Source of the DNA: Streptomyces sp. XY006
Lineage (GTDB): Bacteria; Actinomycetota; Actinomycetes; Streptomycetales; Streptomycetaceae
Length of the DNA stretch: 64,000 nt
Reading direction: 5' to 3'
Assembly: GCF_002237655.1 (NCBI RefSeq)
Contig: NZ_NOKT01000005.1
Coordinates: forward strand, 1 to 64,000
Both the position numbers and the translations under genes were made by a program. The number at the start of each line of letters is the position of its first letter. Position 1 is the first letter of the stretch. Of the stretch, positions 1 through 8,025 are shown piece by piece. The notes below the pieces were generated by a model. That model saw only the letters and a program-made list of their open reading frames with translations, had not been told where the DNA came from and ran no database searches.

Positions 1-1
1 G

Positions 2-70
2 ATCAACGTGCTCTTCGCGATGCTCCGCGACGGCACCTTCTACGAACCCAGAACCCCACACCTCGCTTGA
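2..70 (+). CDS. IS110-family transposase, last 22 codons (partial)
   Basis: The frame starting at base 2 is open from the window edge and ends in TGA at 68-70. Its tail contains the string NVLFAMLRDGTFYEP, which matches the conserved C-terminal end of IS110/IS116/IS902-type DEDD transposases (roughly N-V-x-F-A-M-x-R-D-G-x-x-Y). Only this end is visible, so I cannot say whether the element is intact. IS110 elements lack long terminal inverted repeats, and none is seen in the following 28 bases. Confidence 0.75.
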   Translation: MNVLFAMLRDGTFYEPRTPHLA

Positions 71-98
71 CGAAACACATAGAGGCACCCCCCGGGCG

Positions 99-470
99 CT
101 ACGGGCGTACCGTGCGTGGGCCGGCCACCTTTGCGCCCAGGGCCGTGACCCGGTCGCGTAGTTCGCGGTCCGCCGTGATCACCAGGACGGGGCGGTCGCC
201 GGCGGACGCCACCGTTTCGACGATGTGGTCGTCCCCGCTGCCCGGCGCCGACGACACCCGGACCCCGGGTACCGACTCCACTCCCCGGGCCGCTCCTTCC
301 ACGACGAGGACGATCTCCACGGGCCCGGACACCCCCGGCACCCCGTGCGTCGCCAGCCGGTCCCGCAGCCGCTCCGCGGCCCCGCGCCGGTCCCGCCACC
401 ACCCGTCCGGGACCGATCCGACGACGTTCGCGGCGTCGACCACGACCAGCAGGGGCTCAGGGGCGTTCAT
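99..470 (-). CDS. NYN/PIN-like domain protein (YacP-like, 123 aa)
   Basis: This is a small cytoplasmic protein with a hydrophobic beta strand and Asp near the N terminus (LLVVVDAANVVGS, residues 7-19). A second acidic cluster lies in the middle (GSGDDHIVE, 78-86) and a third after a strand (VLVITADRELRDRV, 95-108). This spacing of acidic residues is that of the NYN/PIN-like nuclease fold; in Streptomyces such proteins are often labelled NTP pyrophosphohydrolase, for which I see no support. ATG at 470 was chosen because it directly precedes the first strand. The RNA substrate, if any, is unknown. Confidence 0.6.
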   Translation of the reverse strand: MNAPEPLLVVVDAANVVGSVPDGWWRDRRGAAERLRDRLATHGVPGVSGPVEIVLVVEGAARGVESVPGVRVSSAPGSGDDHIVETVASAGDRPVLVITADRELRDRVTALGAKVAGPRTVRP

Positions 471-551
471 ACGGCCAGGGTCGCACGACAGGTGCCCCGC
501 CGTGCCAGGGGCGGGCCACGCCGGGCCACCGGGCCCGCATAAAGTGAACTG

Positions 552-1571
552 GTGAACGGCGACTGGCTCCTGCGCGGCCGTGACGGCCGCCTCACCGTCT
601 ACCTGCCCTCCGGCGAAGCCGTCCTGTGCCGCGCGGAACGCGGCCCCGGCGGCCCCTGGGAGGACGCCCCGCGCACCGTCGGCGGCACCCAGAAGCTGCA
701 CCCGGGCGCGGCGGTCGGACAGGGCGCCGACTCCTATGCCCACCTCGCGGCCTGGCGGCCCACCGTGCCGGGGGAGTCGGGGCTCGTGCACACCACGCAC
801 TTCCGGCCCCTGCTGGCGGCCCTGGACTGGGTGCCGATCGGGCACCCCGACAAGAACGGCGACCGGACCGGCCCACCGGCCGTGGCCGTCGACGGGCCGG
901 GCCGCGGCTACGTCTTCGTCCGCAACGCGGGCGGCGGGGTGAGCCTGCGCAACCAGAAGGTGAAGGGCGGCTGGGGCGGCTGGCTGGACCTCGGTGGCCA
1001 GGACGTCGCGGAGCAGCTGGCTCCGGTGGCGGCGGAGTCGGGGCGGGTCGAGCTGTACGCCTGCGCGCCCGGCACGCTCCTGCACTGGCACCAGGAGGGC
1101 GACGGCAAGAAGCCGGTGCGGGCCGGCGAGGTGGAGGCCGCCGTCCGCCCCGGGACCCTGTGCGCGCTCGCCACGTCCGCGGAGCACACCACCGTCTTCT
1201 TCACGGACGACTCGGGGGACGTGTGCGCCTGGCGGCCCGGCGAGAAGCCGGTGCCCCTGCTCGCGGCCGCCGGGCCGGGGCCGGTCTCCGCGGTGCGCTG
1301 CGTCATCGAGGGGCACGACTGCACCGTGCTCGCGCAGCGCTCGGCGAGCGGCCGGGTCGCCTTCGCCGCGTATCCCACCGAGCAGGAGTCGGCCGGGGCC
1401 TGGTGGACGGAGTCCGGTCCGCAGCTGCCGTCCGACGCCCTGGTCTCGGTGGCGCTGGACGAGCACGAAGAGCTCGTCGCCGCCTCGCTGTCGCCCTCGA
1501 CCGGGGCCCTGCTCCTCACCCGCCGCAAGGACGAGCCGGGGCTCGCGCTGGAGGCCTGGCGGGAGATCTGA
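552..1571 (+). CDS. hypothetical protein with lectin/propeller-like repeats (339 aa)
   Basis: The GTG at 552 starts a 339-residue protein with no signal peptide or membrane segment. It consists of repeating beta-rich blocks with Trp/Gly-containing strands (WLLRGRDGRLTVY, GRGYVFVRNAGGGVSLRNQ, GTLLHWHQEGDGK, DVCAWRPGEKPVPL, GRVAFAAYP). This pattern is typical of Streptomyces proteins with a PLL/fucose-lectin-like or beta-propeller fold. No catalytic motif is visible. It lies upstream of the polysaccharide genes but is separated from them by 242 bases and a hairpin, so a link is only suggestive. Function unknown. Confidence 0.7.
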   Translation: MNGDWLLRGRDGRLTVYLPSGEAVLCRAERGPGGPWEDAPRTVGGTQKLHPGAAVGQGADSYAHLAAWRPTVPGESGLVHTTHFRPLLAALDWVPIGHPDKNGDRTGPPAVAVDGPGRGYVFVRNAGGGVSLRNQKVKGGWGGWLDLGGQDVAEQLAPVAAESGRVELYACAPGTLLHWHQEGDGKKPVRAGEVEAAVRPGTLCALATSAEHTTVFFTDDSGDVCAWRPGEKPVPLLAAAGPGPVSAVRCVIEGHDCTVLAQRSASGRVAFAAYPTEQESAGAWWTESGPQLPSDALVSVALDEHEELVAASLSPSTGALLLTRRKDEPGLALEAWREI

Positions 1572-1582
1572 CCCTCCCGTCC

Positions 1583-1608
1583 GGCCCCTCGCGAAACGGA
1601 GGGGAGCC
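1583..1608 (+). terminator. hairpin after the 339-aa hypothetical gene
   Basis: GGCCCCTC (1583-1590) pairs with GAGGGGaGCC (1599-1608) across an 8-base loop, with one bulged A. It lies 12 bases after the stop codon and likely terminates the gene before it. There is no T tract, which is usual in this GC range. Confidence 0.45.
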
Positions 1609-1813
1609 GTTCGTTCCGTGACTCTTGTCGCACCAGACACACGAGGTGTGTCAAGGGTTGTATGGATGTGTGCGTGACAAGACCCACCTCGGGTGAACAT
1701 GGTCAAAAAGTGAAGGTCTTGTTAACCTCCTCAGACTTGTTCGATTTTGCTCGGGGGGCCGGTTGCTGCTGCGTCTGGCCGACGCCGTGGCAACGGGGTT
1801 GGGGAATGATGTC

Positions 1814-3085
1814 GTGAGCAGATCCTCCACGGTGGATCTTGTCGTTGTCGGACTCGGTTACGTGGGGCTGCCGTTGGCCAGATCCGCGGCCGCAGCGGGT
1901 CTGAAGGTGGTCGGTCTCGACCGCAGCCGGCGCGTGGTCGACGGACTGAACGCCGGCCGTTCGCACGTCGACGACATCACCGACGCCGAAGTGCGCGCCA
2001 TGCTGGAGCAGGGCTTCCGGGCCGTCGACGAGGCCCAGGTCATCGCCGACGCCGCCGCGGTGGTCGTCTGCGTCCCGACCCCGCTCACCGACCACGGCGC
2101 CCCCGACCTCGGCGCGGTGCACGCCGCCGTGGACGACATCGCCGCCCACCTGAGCGCCGGCACCCTGGTCGTGCTGGAGTCGACGACGTACCCGGGCACG
2201 ACCGACGAGGTCGTCCGCCCGCGCCTGGAGGCCGGCGGCCTGCGGGTCGGCGTCGACTTCCACCTCGCCTTCTCCCCGGAGCGCATCGACCCGGGCAACC
2301 CCACCTTCGGCCTGGAGAACACCCCCAAGGTCGTCGGCGGCATCACGGCCGACTGCACGAAGGCCGCCCGCGCCCTGTACGAGCGGTTCGTCAACCGCGT
2401 CGTCGAGGCCAAGGGCACCCGCGAGGCCGAGATGGCCAAGCTGCTGGAGAACACCTACCGGCACGTCAACATCGCCCTCGTCAACGAGATGTCGATGTTC
2501 TGCCGCGAGATCGGCGTCGACCTCTGGGACGCCATCCGGTGTGCTTCCACGAAGCCGTTCGGGTTCGCGCCGTTCTACCCCGGCCCCGGCGTCGGCGGGC
2601 ACTGCATCCCGATCGACCCGAACTACCTGTCGTACAAGGTGCGTTCGCTGGGCATCCCGTTCCGGTTCGTGGAGCTGGCGCAGGAGATCAACCAGCGGAT
2701 GCCCGTGCACGTCGTCAACCGCGCGGCCGACCTGCTCAACGACCAGGGCAAGGCCGTGCGCGGCTCCCGGGTGCTGCTCCTCGGTGTGACGTACAAGCCG
2801 GACATATCCGACCAGCGGGAGAGCCCGGCGCTGGCCGTCGCCGAGAACCTCCTCGCGCGCGGCGCCGAGCTCGTCTACTTCGACCCGCGCGTCGAGGACT
2901 GGCAGGTCGGGGGCGCGTCCGTCGAGCGGGCCGGGGACTACCTCGCCGCCGCCGAGGACGCCGACCTCACCATCCTGCTCCAGCCGCACCGCGAGATCGA
3001 CCTGGACGCGCTCGCGGACCGGGCCCGGGCGCTGTTCGACACCCGGGGCAAGTCCGCCGACCACCCGCGGGTGGTCAAGCTGTGA
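1814..3085 (+). CDS. nucleotide-sugar 6-dehydrogenase, UDP-HexNAc (WbpA/TviB) type
   Basis: This 423-aa enzyme performs NAD-dependent two-step oxidation of the C6 of a UDP-sugar to a uronic acid. The Rossmann GLGYVG motif is at residues 13-18 and the catalytic Cys is about residue 264 in GPGVGGHCIPIDP. That motif is the form found in UDP-N-acetylhexosamine dehydrogenases (WbpA, WecC, TviB), whereas UDP-glucose dehydrogenases normally have GGSCFPKD. I therefore expect UDP-GlcNAc or a relative as substrate rather than UDP-glucose. GTG at 1814 is chosen because it begins eight residues before the first beta strand and has GGGG about 9 bases upstream. The stop overlaps the next gene by 4 bases (GTGA), indicating translational coupling to the synthase. 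Confidence 0.85.
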   Translation: MSRSSTVDLVVVGLGYVGLPLARSAAAAGLKVVGLDRSRRVVDGLNAGRSHVDDITDAEVRAMLEQGFRAVDEAQVIADAAAVVVCVPTPLTDHGAPDLGAVHAAVDDIAAHLSAGTLVVLESTTYPGTTDEVVRPRLEAGGLRVGVDFHLAFSPERIDPGNPTFGLENTPKVVGGITADCTKAARALYERFVNRVVEAKGTREAEMAKLLENTYRHVNIALVNEMSMFCREIGVDLWDAIRCASTKPFGFAPFYPGPGVGGHCIPIDPNYLSYKVRSLGIPFRFVELAQEINQRMPVHVVNRAADLLNDQGKAVRGSRVLLLGVTYKPDISDQRESPALAVAENLLARGAELVYFDPRVEDWQVGGASVERAGDYLAAAEDADLTILLQPHREIDLDALADRARALFDTRGKSADHPRVVKL

Positions 3086-4863
3086 CTGCCGAAGACACGT
3101 ACATACCGGGAGCCGTCGACTCCGGTGGCCGTCGGGCCCACCGCAAGCGGCGGCACCTGAAAGTCTCGTACTTCGTCTTCCTGGGCCTGGCCGCGCTGAT
3201 CGCCACCCGGCTCGACGCCGGCTCCCTCCACCTGTACTCCATGGGCGCCATGGGCCTGCTGGCCCTGAAGATGATCGGCGCCCTGTTCTACCGTCCGGCC
3301 AAGGCCGGGCGGGAGGAACTGGAGTACCTGGAGAACGCCTGGGTCACCGCGGTCATCCCGATCTACAACGAGGACCCGGTGATGTTCGAGCAGGGCATGC
3401 GCAGCCTCCTCGCGCAGAGCCGCCTGCCGAACGAGATCCACATCATCGACGACGCCAGCGCCAACGACTCCGGCATCCGCGCGGCGAAGAAGCTGCGCCG
3501 CGAGTTCGAGGCCAAGGGCGTCAAGTACACCGTCAGCGTCCAGCCCGAGAACAAGGGCAAGCGCGAGGCGCTGGCGCTGGGCTTCGAGGCCGCGCCGTAC
3601 TCCGACATCTTCCTGTGCGTCGACTCGGACACCGTGCTGTCCCGGGACACCGTGCGTGAGCTGCTGCTGCCGCTGGCCGACGAGAAGATCATGGCCTCCA
3701 CGGGCATGGTGCTGGCGCTCAACCACGACAGCAACATCTTCACGCGCCTGCAGGACCTGCGCTACGGCAACTCGTTCCTCTTCGAGCGGGCCGCCTACTC
3801 CCGGCTGAAGTCGGTGCTTTGCTGCTGCGGCGCGCTCTCCGCCTACCGCGGCACGCTGGTGCGCAAGTACCTGCCGGACTTCCTCAACCAGCAGTTCCTG
3901 GGCAAGCCGGCCGTCTTCGGCGACGACCGCCGCATGACCAACTACTGCCTGATGGAGGGCCAGGTCGTCTTCCAGGAGACGGCCGTCGGCTACACCGCCG
4001 TCCCCGAGAAGCTGCCGCACTTCCTGCGCCAGCAGGTCCGCTGGAACAAGTCCTTCTTCCGCGAGTCCCTCTGGGCGTTCCGCCACCAGAAGAAGTACCG
4101 CCCGGCCTTCTGGCTGACCTGCATGGAGCTCGCGCTCTGGCTGGTCTTCGGCTCGGCGATGTTCTACTCGATGGTCGTCCTGCCCATCATCAAGCCGCAG
4201 CAGTTCCTGAACCACATCGGGGACTACCTGATCTTCATGGTGCTCATGGGGTACCTGCGCAACGTCCGCTACCTGGACTTCCCGCGCCGCGGCATGGGCT
4301 TCATCAAGCGCTTCGGCATGTTCCTGCTCGCGCCGATCTACGGCGTGATCCAGCTGACGCTGCTCACCCCGCTGCGCTTCTACGCCCTGTTCACCCTGCA
4401 CAAGGGCAGTTGGGGCACCCGCCAGGGCGGCGTCGAGGTGTCCGTGGCCGGTGACCACGAGCACGACGTGACGGAGATCTTCGAGGAAGAGGACCCGTAC
4501 TCCGACAAGAAGGTCACCGAGACGCTGCAGCTGATGCGTCTGGAGGGCGTCGCCCTGCGCACCCGGCCCCGCCCGGCGGGCAGCATCCCCTCCCAGCCGC
4601 AGCCGATCCCCGGCTACGACGAGCAGCACCACGCGGCGGTCCCGCAGCAGCGCGTGTCCTGGGGCGCCCCGGCCCCGGCCGGCCAGCAGCAGTGGCAGGG
4701 CGGCGGCCACCCCGGTCACCCCGACCCGTACCAGCAGCAGTACCCGGGCCAGGGCCACGACCCCCAGCAGGGCGGCTACCCGTACCAGGACCCCGCCTGG
4801 CAGCAGGGGCAGGGGCAAGGCCAGGGACAGGGCCCGGGCTACGGGCAGGGCGGCGGCTGGTAG
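3082..4863 (+). CDS. GT2 polysaccharide synthase, hyaluronan/cellulose-synthase-like
   Basis: This 593-aa processive membrane glycosyltransferase likely polymerises a UDP-sugar and exports the chain. Two N-terminal membrane segments (about 28-68) precede a GT2 domain with VTAVIPIYNED, IIDDASAND, D-S-D (181-183), GDDRRMTN and the QQVRW motif (317-321), the QxxRW signature of processive synthases. At least three more membrane segments follow (about 350-440). The tail from about residue 510 is low-complexity, rich in Gln, Gly, Pro and Tyr, probably a cytoplasmic disordered extension. GTG at 3082 overlaps the dehydrogenase stop by 4 bases, so its product probably uses the uronic-acid precursor made by that enzyme. 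Hyaluronan synthase is the nearest family I recognise, but the polymer is unknown. Confidence 0.85.
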   Translation: MTAEDTYIPGAVDSGGRRAHRKRRHLKVSYFVFLGLAALIATRLDAGSLHLYSMGAMGLLALKMIGALFYRPAKAGREELEYLENAWVTAVIPIYNEDPVMFEQGMRSLLAQSRLPNEIHIIDDASANDSGIRAAKKLRREFEAKGVKYTVSVQPENKGKREALALGFEAAPYSDIFLCVDSDTVLSRDTVRELLLPLADEKIMASTGMVLALNHDSNIFTRLQDLRYGNSFLFERAAYSRLKSVLCCCGALSAYRGTLVRKYLPDFLNQQFLGKPAVFGDDRRMTNYCLMEGQVVFQETAVGYTAVPEKLPHFLRQQVRWNKSFFRESLWAFRHQKKYRPAFWLTCMELALWLVFGSAMFYSMVVLPIIKPQQFLNHIGDYLIFMVLMGYLRNVRYLDFPRRGMGFIKRFGMFLLAPIYGVIQLTLLTPLRFYALFTLHKGSWGTRQGGVEVSVAGDHEHDVTEIFEEEDPYSDKKVTETLQLMRLEGVALRTRPRPAGSIPSQPQPIPGYDEQHHAAVPQQRVSWGAPAPAGQQQWQGGGHPGHPDPYQQQYPGQGHDPQQGGYPYQDPAWQQGQGQGQGQGPGYGQGGGW

Positions 4864-4886
4864 CGCCGCGGCGGTACGAAGAGACG

Positions 4887-4919
4887 AAGAGAGGGGCGGC
4901 CGGGGGCCGCCCCTCTCTT
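4887..4919. terminator. bidirectional terminator between converging polysaccharide genes
   Basis: There is a perfect 15-bp inverted repeat (4887-4901 against 4905-4919) with a 3-base GGG loop. The arms begin AAGAGAGG and end CCTCTCTT, so each strand ends its stem with a short pyrimidine tail. It lies 23 bases after the GT2 stop and 22 bases before the deacetylase stop on the other strand, so it can serve both operons. Confidence 0.85.
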
Positions 4920-4940
4920 GTGTGTCCGTGGGCTCGGGCC

Positions 4941-6428
4941 TCAGGTGTAGGAGGCCATCGCTTCCTCGACCGTCAGCACCGGGATGTCCCGGTCGTCGAT
5001 CGCCTTCATCAGGGTCTCCAGGCCGGCCTTGCCGATCTCGGTGCTGGTCGCCGGCGGGCCCTCGGTGACCTTGTGCAGGCAGAGGATCAGCCAGTCACCG
5101 CTGTTGACGCACCGGTCGAGCTTGCCGCCCGCGCCCGTGAGCTTCGACAGCGCCGTACCGCCGATGCCCGTGCCGTCGTTGATGCCCGTCAGCGCCTTGA
5201 GGCGGTAGGGCATCGCCGGGGCGAACGACTCGATGGTCTCGGAGATGATCGACCGGGCGGTGGTGAAGTGCCGGCTCGCGATCTGGTCCACCGGGACGCC
5301 GTCGGAGGTCTTCTGGAACGCGCCGTGCGGATAGGCGAAGTGCTCGCTGGTGAAGCCGTTGGACACCAGCCACTCGCGCAGTTTGCGGAAGTCGTCGTCG
5401 GCCTGCTCTGCGGTGAGCTTGGGGTAGCTGGCCGTGTGGACGGCGTTGGCGTACGAGTGGCCCGCCATCTCCCAGCCGGAGAAGTCCTGCATGGACCGCA
5501 TCTGGCCCAGCGTCAGGAAGCTGCCGGTGCCGATGGCGTCGGCGATGTTGTACACCGTGCCGGGGAAGCCGAAGCGGTCCATGACCGGCCGGGCCAGGTC
5601 GTGGATCGACTTGTGGGAGTCGTCGAAGGTGATGGAGACGACGCCCTTGGGGAAGACCGAGACCGTGTCCGGGATCAGCTCCACGGCCTGCAGCCGGTAG
5701 GTCACCGGGCCGCCCGCGTTGTCGTACACGGCGAACGACATGTCGGTGAAGCCGGTCTTCGTCGACGGCTTGCCGTCGGCGCCGATGGAGTACGTCCCGG
5801 CCGCCGCGTTGACGTCCGCCCACTGCAGGTGGACCGTGACCCACTCGCCGGACTGGACGTAGTTGGCCGAGGTCTTGGAGTGGACGTGGAAGGTCCAGGC
5901 GAAGTGGTTCGCGAGCGAGCCGCTGCCCAGGTAGAAGACCATCTTGGCCAGGTTGGTCACGTCGTCGACGCGGAAGACCAGCCGGATCATCTTGCCGCTC
6001 AGGCTCATCGCGGTCATGCCGGTCTTGCGGACGTAGGACTGCTTGCCGGTGCCGTTGGTGGTCACCCGGACCGCCTGGGTGCCGCGGACGAACTGGGTCG
6101 TGTCGTTCGCCTCGGCCGAGGCCGTGCCCGCGCCGCCGGGCGTCCAGCCGTGCCCCGACTGGAACTGCTGGGTCCAACTGGCCCGGCGATACTTGGGGCG
6201 GCGCCCGGAGGGGGCGTAGAGAGGAGGCGTGGTGAGGCCTCCGATGGCACCCTCGGCGGCGGGGGCCGCGGCCGGCTGTGCCATCACCTTGCCCATCCAC
6301 GCGCCCGCTCCGGCCATCGCGACGCCCCCCGCGCCGCCCATCAGCAGCGCGGAACGCCTGCTCACCACCGGTTTGTTCTCCGTTGCCTCGGCAGTGTGCC
6401 TGTGGGCGCCGGACCGCCTGTTCCTCAC
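4941..6428 (-). CDS. Tat-exported polysaccharide deacetylase (NodB/CE4)
   Basis: This 495-aa secreted enzyme probably removes acetyl groups from N-acetylated sugars of an extracellular glycan. The N terminus carries a twin-arginine signal (VSRRSALLMGG, 22-32) followed by an Ala-rich hydrophobic stretch. A beta-rich domain spans about 80-250. The NodB domain follows with TFDD (267-270, catalytic base and metal Asp), the metal-binding HSxxxxxH (324-331), FAYPHGAF and a late LCLHKV. The GTG start at 6428 overlaps the stop of the upstream CBM3-GH16 gene by 4 bases, so the two are co-translated. Converging with the synthase pair, it likely edits the same polymer. Confidence 0.85.
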   Translation of the reverse strand: MRNRRSGAHRHTAEATENKPVVSRRSALLMGGAGGVAMAGAGAWMGKVMAQPAAAPAAEGAIGGLTTPPLYAPSGRRPKYRRASWTQQFQSGHGWTPGGAGTASAEANDTTQFVRGTQAVRVTTNGTGKQSYVRKTGMTAMSLSGKMIRLVFRVDDVTNLAKMVFYLGSGSLANHFAWTFHVHSKTSANYVQSGEWVTVHLQWADVNAAAGTYSIGADGKPSTKTGFTDMSFAVYDNAGGPVTYRLQAVELIPDTVSVFPKGVVSITFDDSHKSIHDLARPVMDRFGFPGTVYNIADAIGTGSFLTLGQMRSMQDFSGWEMAGHSYANAVHTASYPKLTAEQADDDFRKLREWLVSNGFTSEHFAYPHGAFQKTSDGVPVDQIASRHFTTARSIISETIESFAPAMPYRLKALTGINDGTGIGGTALSKLTGAGGKLDRCVNSGDWLILCLHKVTEGPPATSTEIGKAGLETLMKAIDDRDIPVLTVEEAMASYT

Positions 6429-7864
6429 CGGGTCTCCCGAACCGTGTCGAAGTAGTTCATGCCCTCGTCGGTGAAGCCGGCCACCTGGGACTGGACTTCC
6501 TCCGCCGACAGCGTGTCGTTCGCGTTGTAGTAGAGCCAGTCGACCTTCATGTCCCAGGCGCGTTCGCCCTTGAACGGCAGGTCGATGAACCAGTGGTTGA
6601 AGTTCACGGACATGTCCGCGCGCGGCGCGTACTTGCCGTTGCTCAGGAACAGCTTCTTGCCGTCGAGCCAGTAGGCGACCACGCCGCCCTTCACCCGGAT
6701 CAGCACGGTGTGCCAGGCGTCGAGGCTCTTGTTCGTGGTCTCGTAGACCCGGTCGTTGGTCTTGTGGTCGTACCAGGTGACCGTGTCGAGCTTCGGGCCC
6801 GGCCGTCCCCAGCCGCCGTTGGGCATGTACTCGTTGTCCAGCTCGCTGTACTTCGAGCCCTTGCCGCCGATGGTGTAGAAGGTCTGGTTGACGTGGTCGC
6901 CGGCCTCGCCGGCCGCGGGTCCGTCACTGAAGTGGATACGGGCCGCGTAGGTGCCGTCGCGGAACTTGCTCGCGGCCGTGCCGAGGCTCGCCTGCTTCGT
7001 CCCGGCCTTCGTGCCGTCCGTGCTCGCGCGCAGGTTGAGCACCTGGCCGTCCGCGTGGGAGCCCTCGGCGGTGGGGAAGCTGACGCCCTGTGCCGACCAG
7101 GTGTTCTCGATGCCCGGGCCGCCCTTGCTGGTGCGCACCAGCCAGCCGTGCTTGAACAGGGCGGGGTCCTTGGGACCCAGGTAGCTGAAGTCGTCGAACA
7201 GCACCCCGGCCGGCGGGGCGGGCAGCGCCTCGGGCGCGGTCTTCGCCGCGGCCTTCTTCTCGTCGCTCGCCTTCGTGCCGTCCGGCTCCTCGCCCCAGGC
7301 GAGGACGCCCCGCTTGTACGCGGTGACCTCCTCGGCCTCCTTGTAGGACGTCTTCTCGGCGTCGAAGGAGCGGTCGTCGGACTGCTTCAGCTTCTTGTGG
7401 TCGGTGCGGAACAACTGGACGTCGATGCCCTTGCTGTTGGCACCGGGCTTCAGGTCGCCGGCGCCCTCGGTGAACCGCAGCTCCAGGTAGTGGTCGGCGG
7501 TGTCGGTGGGCTTGTCCATCGCGACGATCCGCCCGGCCACGTTCGAGCAGCCGAAGACGGCGTTCACACAGTTGAAGGCGTAGGAGGCGGAGTCCTCGGC
7601 GGTGAACCAGTACCGGAGCGTGACATCGCTCAACGGCAGTGCCGTGCCGGTGTCGTTGAAGACCTCCAGCGACGGCTTGGCCGCCGCGGCCGTGGCGGGG
7701 GTGTCGGTGCGGTAGCGGACCTTCAGCTCGGGCGGGTCCGGGTTGGCCGCCTTCCACACCGGGTACAGCGCGGTACCTCCGGCCGCCACCACGGCCACGA
7801 GGAGCAGGAGCCTGATCTTGGGCCACACCCGGCGTCCGGGCGGTCGGCGGCGGGAGGACGCCAC
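6425..7864 (-). CDS. membrane-anchored CBM3 - GH16-like glycanase
   Basis: This 479-aa protein has a basic N terminus and one hydrophobic segment (17-36) that acts as signal or anchor. Residues about 45-170 look like a family 3 carbohydrate-binding module (VTLRYWFTAE, ADHYLELRFTEGAG, SDDRSF). Residues about 220-475 form a GH16-type beta-jelly roll with the catalytic signature ELDNE at 341-345 (nucleophile Glu, Asp, acid/base Glu). The GTG at 7864 is chosen because GAAGGAG sits 6 bases upstream and the hydrophobic segment follows at once; starting earlier adds a non-conserved stretch. It is first in an operon with the deacetylase. It may cleave or remodel the polymer made by the facing synthase. 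Confidence 0.8.
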   Translation of the reverse strand: MASSRRRPPGRRVWPKIRLLLLVAVVAAGGTALYPVWKAANPDPPELKVRYRTDTPATAAAAKPSLEVFNDTGTALPLSDVTLRYWFTAEDSASYAFNCVNAVFGCSNVAGRIVAMDKPTDTADHYLELRFTEGAGDLKPGANSKGIDVQLFRTDHKKLKQSDDRSFDAEKTSYKEAEEVTAYKRGVLAWGEEPDGTKASDEKKAAAKTAPEALPAPPAGVLFDDFSYLGPKDPALFKHGWLVRTSKGGPGIENTWSAQGVSFPTAEGSHADGQVLNLRASTDGTKAGTKQASLGTAASKFRDGTYAARIHFSDGPAAGEAGDHVNQTFYTIGGKGSKYSELDNEYMPNGGWGRPGPKLDTVTWYDHKTNDRVYETTNKSLDAWHTVLIRVKGGVVAYWLDGKKLFLSNGKYAPRADMSVNFNHWFIDLPFKGERAWDMKVDWLYYNANDTLSAEEVQSQVAGFTDEGMNYFDTVRETR

Positions 7865-7967
7865 GAAAGACTCCTTCGAGGACCCCGGCGGCCTTGGGTG
7901 GAGACCGTCAGAGCCGGGTAAACAATGGTCGGATTGTGTGAGGATCCTATCCGTGCGGACAAACGCA

Positions 7968-8013
7968 GAGGGGGGCGGGTGCACGGATTGTTACCGTACG
8001 CCCCACCCCCCTC
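7968..8013 (-). terminator. terminator after fadB
   Basis: A G-rich arm GAGGGGGG-c-GGG (7968-7979) pairs with CCC-c-a-CCCCCCTC (8001-8013) with one internal mismatch and a loop of about 21 bases. It begins 13 bases after the fadB stop on the minus strand and precedes the CBM3-GH16 promoter region, so it separates the two operons. Confidence 0.5.
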
Positions 8014-8025
8014 AGGGGTAACGCG

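Noticed and set aside
99..1706. A 535-codon open frame on the minus strand covering the hypothetical gene at 552-1571
   Set aside because: Only its last 123 codons (the NYN-like protein) have sensible composition. The rest is an antisense shadow of the plus-strand gene, as is usual in high-GC DNA.
1572..1813. Riboswitch upstream of the dehydrogenase
   Set aside because: The AT-rich leader shows no conserved stems that I can match to a known class; only promoter-like content is visible.
3082..4863. Cellulose synthase or hyaluronan synthase as a firm name
   Set aside because: QxxRW and DxD are shared by both, and the neighbouring dehydrogenase suggests a HexNAc-uronate substrate, so the polymer is left open.
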